From Phorcus lineatus (lineage: Eukaryota > Mollusca > Gastropoda > Trochida > Trochidae), in contig OV121091.1 in the NCBI GenBank assembly GCA_921293015.1, positions 30,674,839 through 30,738,838 on the forward strand: a stretch of 64,000 bases of DNA, read 5' to 3'. How positions within the stretch are numbered: position 1 is the first letter of the stretch; each line of letters opens with the position of its first letter. The translations under genes were made by a program, and so were the position numbers. Under the pieces are notes generated by a model. The model saw nothing but the letters and a program-made list of their open reading frames with translations, was not told the origin of the DNA and ran no database searches. Shown in pieces: positions 36,483 to 49,200 of this stretch.

Positions 36483-37402
36483 AGCTAAGTGTCTGGTTAT
36501 GATTGAACATTTTATGAATAAAAGAAATTATTTAAATATGTCCTTTCTGATAGTACTCATAAAAACAAGGTCTCAGTATGCACATTTTATGAATAAAAGA
36601 AATTCTTTAGATAGGTCCTATCTGATAATACCCATAAATACAAAGTCTCAGTATGTACATTTTATGAATAAAAGAAATTCTTTGAATAGGTCCTTTCTGA
36701 TAATACTCATAAATAAAAAGTCTCAGTATACATTTTATGAATAAAAGAAATTATTTACATATCTCCTATCTGAAACTAATCGTATATAAAGTCTCGGTAT
36801 GCACATTTTATGAACAAAAGAAAGTATTTACATAGGTCCCATCTGATAATACTCATAAATAAAAAGTCTCAGTATGCAAATTTTATTAATAAAAAAATTC
36901 TTTACATAATTCCTATCTGATAATACTCAGGAAAACAAAGTCTAAGTATACATTTTATGAATAAAAGAAATTCTTTAAATAGGTCCTAACTGATAATACT
37001 CATAAATACAAAGTCTAAGTATGCAAACACTTTAATTTTAATGTGATCTGAGTAATTGTATTTCAAGAAAACTGCACTTTAAACCAGAAAATTCGAAAAC
37101 TGTGGTTGAAACATATTCGCCCATTTGGTCCATTTTGGCCCATGCGATATGGGACATCCTTACCTATGTTTAAATCCATCCTGGCATTTTCAAATACGAG
37201 GGTAAAGGAAAACAATTCGTAGAATAAGCGTGATGTAACAATCCATCGTTTTCAAATTATCAGTTGAACAGGTGGCTGATCAGTTGACTGATTATAACGC
37301 TTCAGATCGAGAATTTTGAAAAAAAAATAGCAGTCGTCTGAATTTTTCATATTTCGGTTACCTCTTTTCTCGTTTTAGATGAAAAAATATCCTTCACCTG
37401 TC
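36483..37402 (+). mobile_element. Candidate 920-bp insertion flanked by a 16-bp direct repeat
   Basis: Identical 'aacaactatacttcta' occurs at 36467-36482 and 37403-37418 and brackets the whole repeat copy with its seven-unit core. That is what a target-site duplication would look like. The left and central parts are shared with 34915-35182. There is no coding sequence, and the mode of mobility is not evident. Confidence 0.45.
36507..37022 (+). repeat. 75-bp minisatellite, seven units
   Basis: 'acattttatgaataaaag' or close variants start at 36507, 36582, 36657, 36730, 36803, 36878 and 36950, giving units of 72-75 bases with 'tctgataatactcataaat' in the middle of each. The first three units happen to stay in one reading frame (25 codons per unit), creating an 81-codon frame that is not a gene. 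Confidence 0.9.
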
Positions 37403-37418
37403 AACAACTATACTTCTA

Positions 37419-39840
37419 GCCATAAGAGTCGCCATCATATAAAATATTGACTGGACTTTAGAGAGGAACATACGTATATTAAATGTATTTTAACATATAT
37501 TCAACAGTCATCTTCGTACTTCAAAATAGCAATTAAGATTAATAATAAAATGCTTGTTGCGTCGGAGACTCATTGAAAAAAAGATTAACCGTATTTCCCA
37601 TAATTTTACATCTACTAGACAAACATAATCATGTAGCCAACCTCTGACACTTGTAAAATTATTATCATTATGATATTGCAATATCAAGTCAAAATAACCC
37701 CACGTGTACATTTGTTTTTAAAACATTTTGAAACAGTCAAGGTTCACCCGCAATAGATGGTGATCAATTTTAAAACTAATTTAGTCTTGTCATCATTGTC
37801 CTTAGTTTCCGATTTAAAAATAAGTATCCGATGTTTTCGAATTTAGCGTCTTAGGATGAACAAATGCGTTAAATGATTTGTCAGCATTTAATTTTGAGTC
37901 TGAATTAAAATGATCAAATATTAAGCGGGTACGGTGGATTTAGATTTACGGATATTTTTTTAGATATAGGTGGTTTAACGATGATCATGTCTCATTTACA
38001 GTATACCCTCAAAGATTTTCCAAGGAGTCCGGGATAACATCTCTAATTATATTAAGCGCTCGCCGCTGTAATTTAAACTTGCTTTGACATGCTACCTGAG
38101 TTTTAATTCTCGATTCAACTAATTTAATAATGTATAATTTCCGACTGAAGAAAAAACGATAATGCATTTCAACCATAAGAATAGATACATATTTGGCGCA
38201 TATACTGCGCATGTGCTAGCTTTAGACAAACATTTCGTAGGGGAATTCCCGTTTGGAAAGACCTATTAACATTAGCGAGGTAATAATATATTCCGTTGAA
38301 TGTAGTCGTCTTTACTCTGAACTGGAACTACATCACACTGAAATAACCATGTAAGTAACACGCCCCACCAAATGGAAAAACACGATGGTGAATTTAGATA
38401 GATATAGGCCAAATATATCTTAACCGGTATCAGCTTTTTACCTGAATTAGTGAAATCTCGGATAATCTTTATTCATTTGGAAATAGTGTTGATATATTAT
38501 TGTATGATTATATTTCCTTTGCTTGCTTATTTATAGACGAAGTTGATAGTGCTTTTTTAACAAACTGATCGGTCCATATATAGTCTTAATCATTACAATT
38601 CTTTATTATTATTGGCTGGTATAATTGGTCATATCAAAGGATCTTCTTGTGTCGTAAACAGGAAGCATGACGTCAATTATGCTACAAATATCTATTCAGA
38701 TTACAGAGACTTAAGATATATAGTTAGTGTCTCGTTTATTCACATGCAAATGACATACCACATAGTATTGAAATGATGATACCATGCAATAATGACAATA
38801 GTTTTATAAATATGGGTTCTTGGTCAGATTACTCAGGCTACCACTCTTAGGAAGTGTAGTCTTAATTGTCGGGAAATCGATTAGTAAACGACTATGCCAC
38901 ATATACTAAACTAAACAAATAAAGTTTTGAATATGTTGAACATTCAGCACAGTTCTCTGGGTTACTTTACTTAATTATTACATATCACTTTAAAGCTTTC
39001 CCTTGAAAACATTAAAACAATGTGTAATTTACCAAAAAAATAAATTATGTACATATAAATTGATCAGTGTAAATTGGTAAACATGCAAAAGAAAGGCTTT
39101 CAAGTTAGAACATAGCAGAGTTCAATGACAGGTGTATACTATGTGTCGCATGTTTGGTTAAAAACATTTTTATTCCAAAACTGAAATGTATGCTTTAAAA
39201 AAAACATTTACCCACATTACTGGAACAGTTGCCTACCGACTTTATTTTGCTGTTGTCAGTCCTAATGCGATTATGTCTTGAGTTAGAGTATAATTAAGTA
39301 GAGATATTTTGTCTCAAACGTCTCAAACTGTAAAAAAGCAGTCATTCTCAGTGACCAGAAGGATAACCTGCTTACTGCATTCATAGAGTACGTAACGTGA
39401 AACAATTACACGACACCTGAGCGTCTTCATTTCATAGTTGATATGATTATGACTATCAGGTAATAAATATGACATCGATCTTCGTTTTGAACCAAATTTA
39501 AGTCCAGGAAACTGCTAGGGTAAAATCACTTTGAACAACTTGATAGCAAATAGTCATTATCGTCGTATAAAGAATTGGTAATAATGCCTTGATTCTTGAC
39601 AAGATTATAACAAGCAGACACATTTGCAAAAGATAAGTACTTATTCATATGCTATTGACATCCGGTCTTATTGATATTATTCTCAATAGAGATCAATATT
39701 ATACTGAAGTATTAAATGTTTTTTGTAATGCGATAGTTGTTTGTAGTGCGATTACAAGTCATTAGGTATCTTATTTTACAAAGTTAAGAATTATCATTTG
39801 CACACATACGATATTGAATTAAATACATTGGATACATATA
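37419..39840. other. Stretch without a recognised gene
   Basis: AT-rich DNA with short frames only. 38240-38250 contains the palindrome-like 'ggggaattccc' that belongs to a small set of similar motifs across the window (see findings). No exon, RNA gene or transposon is recognisable. Confidence 0.4.
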
Positions 39841-40128
39841 CTATCCCAAAAAAGTTACGCATAGGTGATTTTTCATAATTGAAATCGAAATATTTCTATT
39901 TGTATTATTTCTATTGTCCAAAATATTACTGATATTGATGATACTGACAAGTTGCTTTCGTTTTCTTTTCCAAAAATGGATCTTGCATGGAAATGTTGAC
40001 TTTGGTGAACATTTAAAGGGTAAATCAAAAACGTTTCGCCACAACGCAACTCGTGCAATTACGCACGTGAAACTTTTGTGGAAAATGCATGCAGTGTGTG
40101 GCTATAAAAAGGGATACCGCATTCGGAT

Positions 40129-41177
40129 TTGCCACTTGTATGGAGATTGATTTTAAGACAATCCACATTGCCACGTCTTGACGCTGCAACAAGAAACATC
40201 ACCATCGCAAGACTTCAAGCTGGAGAGTCCCAATCTTCGGTGTCAAGACGTCTCCATGTTAGCAAGAGCACCATTTCAAGACTTTTCGCTAGGTTCGTCC
40301 AGACCATCACGACAAATGACCGTCCTCGTTCAGGCAGGCCACGTGTCACCACACCAGCTCAAGATCGCTACATCCGGGGCATCCATTTGCGTTATCGCAC
40401 AACTACTGCCTAGTGTACTGCAGGCAACATACCAAAACTGAGAAGAATTTCAAGCCAGACTGTACGGAACAGGTTGAGGGACAATGGATTGAGAGCCAGG
40501 AGACTCTACGTTGGCAACGTTCTACGTCGTCAACACCGTGTCAATCAACTTCGTGGGTGTAACACAGTGAGTGTTTGGAATCTTCTCAACTAGCGCCGAG
40601 TTTGGTTCGGTGATGAATCCAGGTTCCTATTGCGGAGGCGAGATGGCAGAAACCATATGTTTACTGACGTCGAAACGAACGTTTTGCCCCTTTCTGTGTT
40701 CTTGGGGTGGACAGATTTGGTGGAGGCAGTGTTATGATGTGGGCGGCGGTATCGTACACTGGTCGCACCAATTTAATCCACGTTCATGGACATTTGACGG
40801 CCGTACGCTACAGAGACAACATCCTGCAGCCAGACCTCCTGCCCGTTATTGACTTCCACCGTGAACTGTTCCAGCAGGACAACGCCAGGCCACATACTGG
40901 ACGAGTCACTAGGGATTTCCTCGCCAGAAACAATACTAATAAGTTCCAATGGCTGTCTCGTTACCACGATTTGAACCCAGTTGAGCATCTTTGGGATGAA
41001 CTTGATAGACGTCTTCGTCAGAGTCAACAACAGCCACAAACTCAACAAGAACTGGCTCTATTTGGACAGCAAGAGTGGCAGACGATTGCAAAACCAACCA
41101 TATAGCGTCTAATCCAGTCGATGCCAAGGCGGGTGAGAACTGTCATCAACGCACAAGATGGCCACAACAGTTACTGA
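40129..41177 (+). pseudogene. Tc1-like transposase, nearly full length but broken
   Basis: The N-terminal frame 40129-40413 holds a helix-turn-helix (ARLQAGESQSSVSRRL, then VSKSTISRLFARF) and the GRPR hook 'NDRPRSGRPRVTTPAQDRYI'. Then, with shifts and a stop, come 'SSQTVRNRLRDNGLRARR', 'WFGDESRFLLRRRDGR' (first catalytic Asp), and in 40707-41105 'GGGSVMMWAAVS', 'FQQDNARPHTGRVTRDFLA' (second Asp) and 'DLNPVEHLWDELDRRLR' (final acid). The end 'VINAQDGHNSY' and a stop is at 41177. Total length is close to the family norm of about 340 residues. At least one stop and two frameshifts make it inactive. No matching terminal repeats were found. Confidence 0.88.
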
Positions 41178-41734
41178 TTTTCAGCGGACGTCTGTGAAAT
41201 ATTGTGAAAGCCATATCTCATATTATTACGTAATTTTGTTAATTGATATCACCTTAAATCTGATGTAAAAATTCACACTTTTAACTTCATTCCCCTTGAA
41301 TTCATACGCGTTTGAAAATACGACAATTTCTCTTAACAAATCTGGCTATGCGTTTCTTTTTTTGGATAGTATACATTTTGTACGCAAACCTAATTCAGAT
41401 CAAAATCAAACGTATTATAATACATCCCATTCAATAGATATTAAGGTTTCTATAAGAAAAAATGTGTTATCTAATGCGTGTAGATTTCACAGGGGATTTC
41501 CCTTTGGGATTCCCATTCAGGGGAAGTTTACAGGTGTTTCCCCTCCAGGTATTTCCTCCTGGATAAGGATAATGTAGCATGTAGAACACATAATACATGT
41601 TTAAAACGTGAGTGGCATTCTTTATTACTTACTTCATAGATAATTATATATAATACACACTTACGTATATACTCATTTATACATATATATTACACATGTA
41701 TACATAATTATATACTAACTTCGTGTGTTTTTCA

Positions 41735-41772
<38 letters not shown>
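41735..41772. repeat. Compound AT/GT microsatellite
   Basis: About ten AT units run directly into about nine GT units. Confidence 0.9.
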
Positions 41773-41954
41773 CTTCACAGCTAAGCTTATTAACGTATTA
41801 CCGTATGTCATCAAGCATTTACTTATCAAAAGGGGTCGGAATTTAGCTTGAATGGTAGAAGTAAATTGGGGGATCTCGTTGCGCAGGCACCTATTGTTCA
41901 GAGGTACAGAAGCAGAAATAAAACTAGTAACTTCACTACAAAGCAGTTTATTTT

Positions 41955-42185
41955 AGTTTATTTAAGTAACAGTTATTGCATGTTTCATTTAGAACAATAG
42001 TATATACCATATATATTTCAAAGATAGCACTTTATTGTACGTTTCATATAGAAAATTATGATAACATTATGTTCAAATAGACCATAATATAATATATATT
42101 TCAAATATAGCACTTTATTACATGTCACATGTTCACGTGTTGCATTATTACTTTATTGTATGCTTCACATATATTTCATGTAAAC
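41955..42185. repeat. Degenerate tandem repeat, about three units
   Basis: 'atatatttcaaa-atagcactttatt' and 'catgtttcat' or 'cgtttcatat' recur three times with roughly 75-110 bases between them. Similarity is partial, so the unit length is uncertain. Confidence 0.4.
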
Positions 42186-43273
42186 AGTCACAATTCTTAC
42201 ATTTTACATACATTACATACATTAATTTCAATCACAATATCACAGTCCAACTCTGATCTTGCTGTGACACGTTTGTACTGTGTTATAGCATGCTAACATG
42301 ACGACACTCGTGAAAAACGTGTCCGTAACCTTCATACACTAGGTTACGACCACCTTAGAAATTTGGATGAACTCAAAATTGACCTGAACGTTGGCCATGA
42401 TAAATGATACTATGCTGGTTATTTACCACCATATATATAGAGGATATTCTTATCATTATAATCACTAATCATTATCACTTTTATAAAATTGAACAGATTT
42501 CATCATCACACGACTGAAATTGGTTAACACTTTTCAGCTGCCAATGAGGCAAAGGTTAATTAATAGAAGGCTAACTGTGCTCACTCCAGTAACTGGTGAT
42601 ACGACCCCTTTCCTTTAAACAACACAGCTAATCCTAATCCCTACAGGCTGCCTGCACAGTGAGCTACCAGCAAGAAAATAAGTCATTGCAAGTATTTAAA
42701 ATTAAGTTCGAAATGGTCAACTAACAACTTATTAAAAAAGTTAACTGATGTTGAGTTTTTTTACTTTGTTTATTGGTACGTTTGGTAATGGGTTTCCGTT
42801 TATTTCATTCATTTCTCAGAACAGAAATATATCCGGAGAACTTTTTTTACTGTTGAAAATACACAAGGTTTTCTAGTTTATGCTTTATCATTTCATTAGG
42901 GGGATTAATGTTCAAACAAGTAGTTTGAAATTTCCGTATGTGTTCCTCAAACTTAATTTTTGTCTATCTTTATCTATTTTAACTGTGTGTCCAGAATCGC
43001 ATGTACACAAAGCATTTATTTGTTAGCTATTTGCAATCCACACTATCTGTAATAAAGAACTTGTACCCATAGAATTTGAACTTCCTCAAAGTAGCTAGTT
43101 GTTAATAGACTGTATAAAGTTCGTAACTTCGACCAAAGGCTAGTCAGCAGTTTCTATTTATTTGACTAAAATCCCCTTATGACATATGTTGAATCATGTT
43201 TTTAAACTTTGTATGCACCTAAACGACCAGTTCATTATAGCGTACACAGTTTAAAGTATATGGACAAGACATT
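42186..43273. other. Stretch without a recognised gene
   Basis: AT-rich DNA between the degenerate tandem repeat and the LINE insertion. I see no coding frame, RNA gene or mobile-element terminus that I can support. Confidence 0.35.
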
Positions 43274-43285
43274 ACAAGTGAAAGT

Positions 43286-44281
43286 GGTTTAAACATATTT
43301 TATTACATGAAAGGGATCGGCAAACAAGCCATATGGCTTATGTTAATGCCTCTCCCATACAATACAAAAACAATTGAAATAACACGAGAATGGCATGCAA
43401 TCTTTATACAAAAGTTCTATAAAACAATCATTAGTATGTAATATATTAAAAGATATCACAATTCTGGTAATCATGTGGCCGTTCATTCATCATTATAAAA
43501 AGACTTGTAAGTTGTTTAAAGAGTTTAACTGTTATTAAATCGTTTTGAAGAATGAATAAAGTAATGTACAGATTCTAGTATTTTCTGGTTTATTTCTCTC
43601 CCTTTATTTGCGTTCCCAAAAAGTACACTTCTTAAATCAAAACCTTTCTTATAAAAATAACAGTTTGGTCTCAGCAATAAGTAACAGGGACAGGTAAAAA
43701 AGTAGTGAAATGCGTCTTCGTTTGAGTGACCACATGAACAGGCGGGTGAATCAAAGATATATCGTTTGTATTTGTCTGCATTTAAATCGCTAAACCCTAG
43801 CCTAAGGCGACAGTGTAAAATTTGTAGGAGTCTGGGTCCAGAGTTAAAATCAAAGTGGAGAGGAGATGACAATTTGTTTAGTAGCATTAGTTTGAAATCA
43901 TGTAATGAAGTTGCTTTCTTCATATTGTCGGGAAGCTCGTTCCAGCGTCTTATTGTGTCTGGAATAAATGATCTGGCATATAGTTCTGTCTTACAACGTA
44001 TGTTTTGAAGGTCTGTCTGGTTTCTTAGATTATAATTAGAATTGAGGCTGACTGAATCAGGCACAAGATCACTTAGATAATCGGGAGTCAATTTATTGAT
44101 CATTTTATAAAAGAGACATAGTTTTGAATCAGCCCTTCTTTCTCTAAGGGGCTTTGAGTTAGTTTCCTTATAAATGTTTTGGTGACTTGTCCCTCTTACC
44201 GCACCGCAAATAGTTCGCAGTGCGTCAAGATGTAGTTTCTCAAGTTGGAGCTCTTGTTGTTTAGTACAGTTGTCCCAGATA
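43286..44281 (-). mobile_element. 5'-truncated LINE with 12-bp target duplication
   Basis: The insert is flanked by identical 'acaagtgaaagt' at 43274-43285 and 44282-44293. On the minus strand one frame is open from 44281 to 43525: 'IWDNCTKQQELQLEKLHLDA', 'VRGTSHQNIYKET', 'PLRERRADSKLCLFYKMINK', 'NYNLRN', 'RSFIPDTIRRWNELPD', then a C-x-C-x5-H-x5-C-like finger region (SPACSCGHSNEDAFHYFFTC). These are the C-terminal blocks of a non-LTR reverse-transcriptase protein. The 3' UTR runs to 43286. The frame has no stop over about 250 codons, so the insertion is fairly young, but without the RT core it is not autonomous. Confidence 0.92.
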
Positions 44282-44806
44282 ACAAGTGAAAGTCTACCGG
44301 CTTTTCGTTACCAGTATATATTTTCGTATTGAACTGCATACCGAAAGATTGTTTACTTACCACTGTATCATACTCAAAAGATCACCCATTGTCCATTTTG
44401 AAAATAACTATTCTTTAATTTATTTTTCGATCGTGTTGTCTCTCGCGCAAGACGAAATAGAGAAAAGGGGTCATATTTTCGCAAACCCGATATCCTTAAA
44501 TTTCGATTATATTATACAATTATAGACTTCTGTAGAGGTCAATATAGTTTTTTATTGACCTGAGTAAATCAATATTGACCGAGCTATTTTTTTCGAGTCT
44601 TTAAAATAAAAACAAACGCAGATATGAGAATTCTGACGATTGGTTTATAAACAGAAATCATTTCCCAAAATTCTCTTTAAAAAGCATCGGCATTTAATCT
44701 GCCCCAAAACACTAGCAAAGAGACAGGAGGGTCAATATCAAAAATTACACAAATGTGGAGACAAGTGCACAGAAACTCTCAATAGTCACATGAATCATGG
44801 ACTCTT

Positions 44807-45500
44807 TCATAAGTAGCGAGTGTGACCGCCAAGTGACCAAGCACACGCCTCCTCGTTGAAGTCATCAGGCGTCGGAGGACCTCAGCAGAAATACTGTTCC
44901 ATATGGTTAACAGAGCTTGCTCAAGTTCCTGCTGGTTATTTGGAGGTGGCACCATCTGTCTTAAATGGCAGTCAGGTGATCCAAAAGGTGTTCAATGGGG
45001 TTCTGGTGAGTTGGCTGACAACGGCGAAAAAGTGACGTTGGCGTTCTCGAGGTAGTCTCTAACAATTCGGGCAGTGTAAGGTCTTGCCGTGTTGTGTTGC
45101 AATATCAATCTTCTTGGCTGTTGTTGGATGAAAGGAACGACGATAGGTACCTCCTCAATGTATCAGTGGCCAGTCAGATTCCCTCGCAGAACAACCGTCG
45201 GCATTGTTATTTGGCCACAAATACCTCCCCATGCCAAGATGCCTCCGCCTCCAAACGGGTGAACCTCTCTAATGCAGTTTGACGCGAGACGCTCGCCCCT
45301 CGTCGATAAACTCGAACCCTGCCATCGTTCCTATATAGGCAAAACCTGCTCTCGTCAGTAAACAGCACCCTCTTCCAGTCACGTCGCTGCCACCGGCGTA
45401 CAGTACGTGTCCATCGTAATCTGCGTCGACGGTGTAAATTGGTCAAAGCCATTCCACGGAAGGCTGGCTGCGTTCGATGCGATGCATTCGTGTAGAGGAA
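44807..45500 (-). pseudogene. Tc1-like transposase, N-truncated and broken
   Basis: The minus-strand frame 45207-45452 reads 'MALTNLHRRRRLRWTRTVRR', 'DWKRVLFTDESRFCLYRNDG' and 'RVRVYRRG', the first catalytic Asp block. Downstream, in shifted frames, are remnants of the second block (Y-C-NTTRQDLTLPELLETTSR), 'NPIEHLLDHL' and the C-terminal 'GGHTRY' near 44815. The N-terminal DNA-binding half is missing. It is a distinct copy from the other four Tc1 relics in the window. Confidence 0.85.
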
Positions 45501-47923
45501 ACGATTCAGAAATCTATCATTTCCTGTTTAGAATCAAACCCATCTTAATGTTTTCATGAAAAAAATAAAAGTGAAACCTTTCTCTTACCTGGGAGTTTAT
45601 TTATCAGAATTTCACTTTCAAAAGTGATGTTTTTTTGGCCCGGTGGTATACACAAATGTTTCAAGCTTTCTGATTATTTAGAAGCTCCAGAGGGGATTCA
45701 ACAGGTTTTGTAACTTTAATATAAAACATACTCGCATTACAAATGTTTAACTTTCTTTTTCAATATAATGACCCACCATCTCAAGACAGTTATCCCACTT
45801 CTCTTTAAGGCTTTTGAAACCACTTTAGTAGGAGACTCGTGTTCACAAGCACGGGAGACATCGATACAGGTCATATACAATATATAACAAGGCAATCCAC
45901 ATAGACATATCAGGCTCCGATATATGTGCTGTTATAAACATACTCATAAAGTGACATCGGTAAGTATCACTCGTAACGTATTCATAAATAGTCAATCTCC
46001 AATTTAAAAGTGGGTGTTGTCCATATGTATGCCGTCAGCTAGATGACTTAACTGTCTGTCAACAGAAAGCGTTTTCTCCCCAATGATTTGTCAATAACTC
46101 AATATCGGTGGAGCATGTAAAATAACATGACGAGAAAATATGTAGAATAGGGAGGCATATGATATATATTATATGAGGAAGATCAGTCTATTACGGTGTT
46201 GATAAGAACTATTCGAATTCCCCTCAGTAACATTTATCGTCTTGTCTTTGTTGATAAGGTCTGAATCTTTAATTATAAAGTCTCTGACGTGAATGCTCGA
46301 GTTATTGGACGAATTCCAAGTTCGTCAATTCCCTTTACGATCTGTTGATCAACATTTATGTATGTTCGTTTAACATTTAAACTCACTGACCACTGAGTTG
46401 AGACATAATTATGAGTACTCTTGCATAGGAGTCGGGTAGAGGCATGACATAAGTAACTTGTGTAAATAATGGCATAATGTGCAACAGGTATAAATGTGTA
46501 ATAAGTAAAACTGTGATGAGTAAAACTGTAATTAGTAAAAATGTGTGATAAGTAAAAATGTGTGATAAGTAAAAATGGGTAATAAGTAAAAATGTGTCAT
46601 TGTTTCATTATAAGAAATTGGAAATAAATGGATAAAGTTCCATATTCGGAACAAATAAAATCGAAAGAACTACTATATACCTTCACTTGATACTGCAAAT
46701 TCACCAGCCTTCTACATTTAGCAGAGACTTGTGGAATTCCATGTAAACAGCATAAACAGCGTCACGTGACAACTAAGGTGATTCCCCCTTCAGGAAAATT
46801 CTGCTGAGCACAAGACTTGCCAGAATAGATCGATTGTTGCATCTTAAGAAGGTAAGTCTAGTTATCGAAGAATGTGAAATGATGGTCTCTATTTAGAAAC
46901 GTTACATTTTTTAAATAAATGCAAAGATCAAGATACAAGATCTAAAATGTTTACTAAAATTCTCGAGTCAGTCTTTCAATTGCATATGTTCGTACTTTTG
47001 TTAATTTATTGATGTAATGTATTCATGGCGATATTAGAGCTTCAATAAATAGTTAGTCGCCTTTTATGAAAATGAACTTTATCATTAATTAGAAAAAAAA
47101 TTAATCTAACCTCGAAATGTAACGATATACAATTATGTTATGCCTTTCAATACATAATTTTTTTAACGTTGCGGTGAGTAATGAAAGGGGGTTAACTCTG
47201 CAGCCACATGATGAAATGAAAACAAATTATGCAACATAGATTATCCCGAAAGACTGGAAACAAGAGAATTTATTATGTAACGAGACATTTACGGTGCCTG
47301 TTATTAAATAGATGGTATACTGTATAAATACAATTTTCACACTTGAATCATAGAGCTACAAGTTTGTGCCGAATGGATGTCGCCTTATAGAGGGGAATTA
47401 CCTTTCGGAAACTCCAAATAGGTATTCATCGTACACAAACGATAATAAAACTTGATTTATGGTTGTGTAAATAAGCAGTTAGATAAACCACTAAGTATTC
47501 ACTTATGTTTGATATAAATCTAGTGCCTATCATAAAAGAACCGAAGAATCATAATATCTGTCACAGAAAAAATATGATTCAAAATATCGGCATCCATTGA
47601 AAATAATAACCTTCTGATGATTCACCTTGAAGTTGAACTAAAAAGTTGAACTGAATTCATTCTGTCAAAACAATTTTTAAACATAAAATGAACAAGTCTT
47701 TATTATTAGTTCTAAGAAAGCTTAAGGTCAAAGAAAAAGAAAGTGAGGTTATTTCTGGAAATGTGTAACTACTTTTCATGGAAAATTCATTGAAGAAAGT
47801 GAAAGTAGTCGCATACATTACACAGAGAAAACAGATACGGTATATATATTCAGATTTTTGCTGTATTAATGAATTAAAATGAGGCCAATGTTGTCAAGTA
47901 AGTAAATGGTTGCCAACATCGGA
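45501..47923. other. Stretch without a recognised gene
   Basis: It contains a short minisatellite at 46493-46598 and two of the 'gggg-aatt-cc' type motifs (about 46784 and 47393). No coding frame or transposon could be supported. Confidence 0.4.
46493..46598 (+). repeat. 17-18-bp minisatellite
   Basis: About six imperfect units of 'gtgataagtaaaaatgt' occur in a row (tgtgtaataagtaaaactg, then gtgatgagtaaaact and so on). Confidence 0.85.
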
Positions 47924-49200
47924 CCTGAGATTTGGGAAACACGCGACAAATGTCGGAGGTCAATAACATGCACGTCAGGTTTGTGACGGATGATTTCCAA
48001 AGAGTAAGATATCAATGAAGAATTTTAATGATCATACAAAGTGTATTTTGATAAAAAAAAAAAAAAAATTATATCGAGCATAGGATATGAACAATTATAT
48101 AGGATGCTCTTTAAGTCATTTAAATTGACAGGGTATTAGATTGAAATTAAATCATCCGAAAACCACTTCCATTTATGTAGTGGTAACATGGCGGGCGTAT
48201 TCAAATGGAATGTCCATCGATAATTTTTGTTTAATTTTTTTTCAATTATCATCTTATTTGATCAAATTAACATTGCAGTTTATGACCATATTATCACAAA
48301 GAGTGACACATGCAGTGAAAAATTACCATGGCGTTAGGTTTCTGTACCTTTGGCAAGATGAGATAAAGATAATTCCAGGACTATTGGCAGCATTATTTAC
48401 AATACGAAACACATAATATTTGTAAATCCGCAAAATCATAAGTACATGTTGATTCATGATGTATTCATATGTATTATATGCCGTAAAAGTAGATGACGTG
48501 AGAGTATTCCATCCAATTATCATCATATTTGATATTCCCAAGTTAAGTTGACATCATTATCTCAGTTATAACAAAGGTGGGTTATTACTCAATTGGCGAT
48601 ATATAATATATTACTACTTTGAAAATTGACCTTGTGTTGATTATTCCATCATGATAGATATCTTTAGTTAATCATGTTGACTTCAGGAAATGAGATTATT
48701 AATGGCTGAAGTTAATGAGGGTTATAATGTACGTCAATTATTTAAGATATGATACAGTTATTAATCAACCAAAGCAATTTAGATATCACCATAATTTAGA
48801 TAACAGTTGATAGTTGAAACTGTAGGGTATCATGGTGACTATCTTTCAAGAAATGATATTTTAGTGTATCCAATTGTCTTCAACAGTTCATAAGTGAAAC
48901 TGTAGGGTATCATGGTGACTATCTTTAAAGAGATGATATAGAAGTTTATCCCATTGTCTTCACATGAAACTGTAAGGTATCATGATGACTATCTTTCAAG
49001 AGATGATAAAGCAGTTATCCCATTGTATTTCAACATTTGAAATTCACCTTTAAGTGATGACAAACATCGTGTTATTATGTTAAGTTTATCCTTGATTGAT
49101 GAAATAAGGCCAGTTTACTTAGTATCCTCTTGAACTCAGCTTTTAGTGATGACAAACATCTTGTTTATTATGTTGAGTTTATCCTTTAAGATATGACATA
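47924..49200 (+). repeat. 1.28-kb tandem duplication, first copy
   Basis: Begins 'cctgagatttgggaaacacg' and is repeated head-to-tail from 49201. The copies look identical by eye except for one A in a homopolymer (16 A here, 17 there) and one base near the end (aagatatgac here, aagacatgac there). It contains a 91-codon frame with no recognised domain, three units of an 80-bp repeat (48808-49040, 'gaaactgtagggtatcatgg') and two units of an 86-95-bp repeat at its end. Confidence 0.95.

Noticed and set aside
36499..36744. An 81-codon frame of 25-residue repeats
   Set aside because: The 75-bp minisatellite units happen to keep frame for three units, and later units lose it. There is no gene context.
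48141..48416. 91-codon frame, repeated identically at 49419-49694
   Set aside because: Its conservation is due only to the recent tandem duplication of the whole segment. It has no recognised domain or coding composition.
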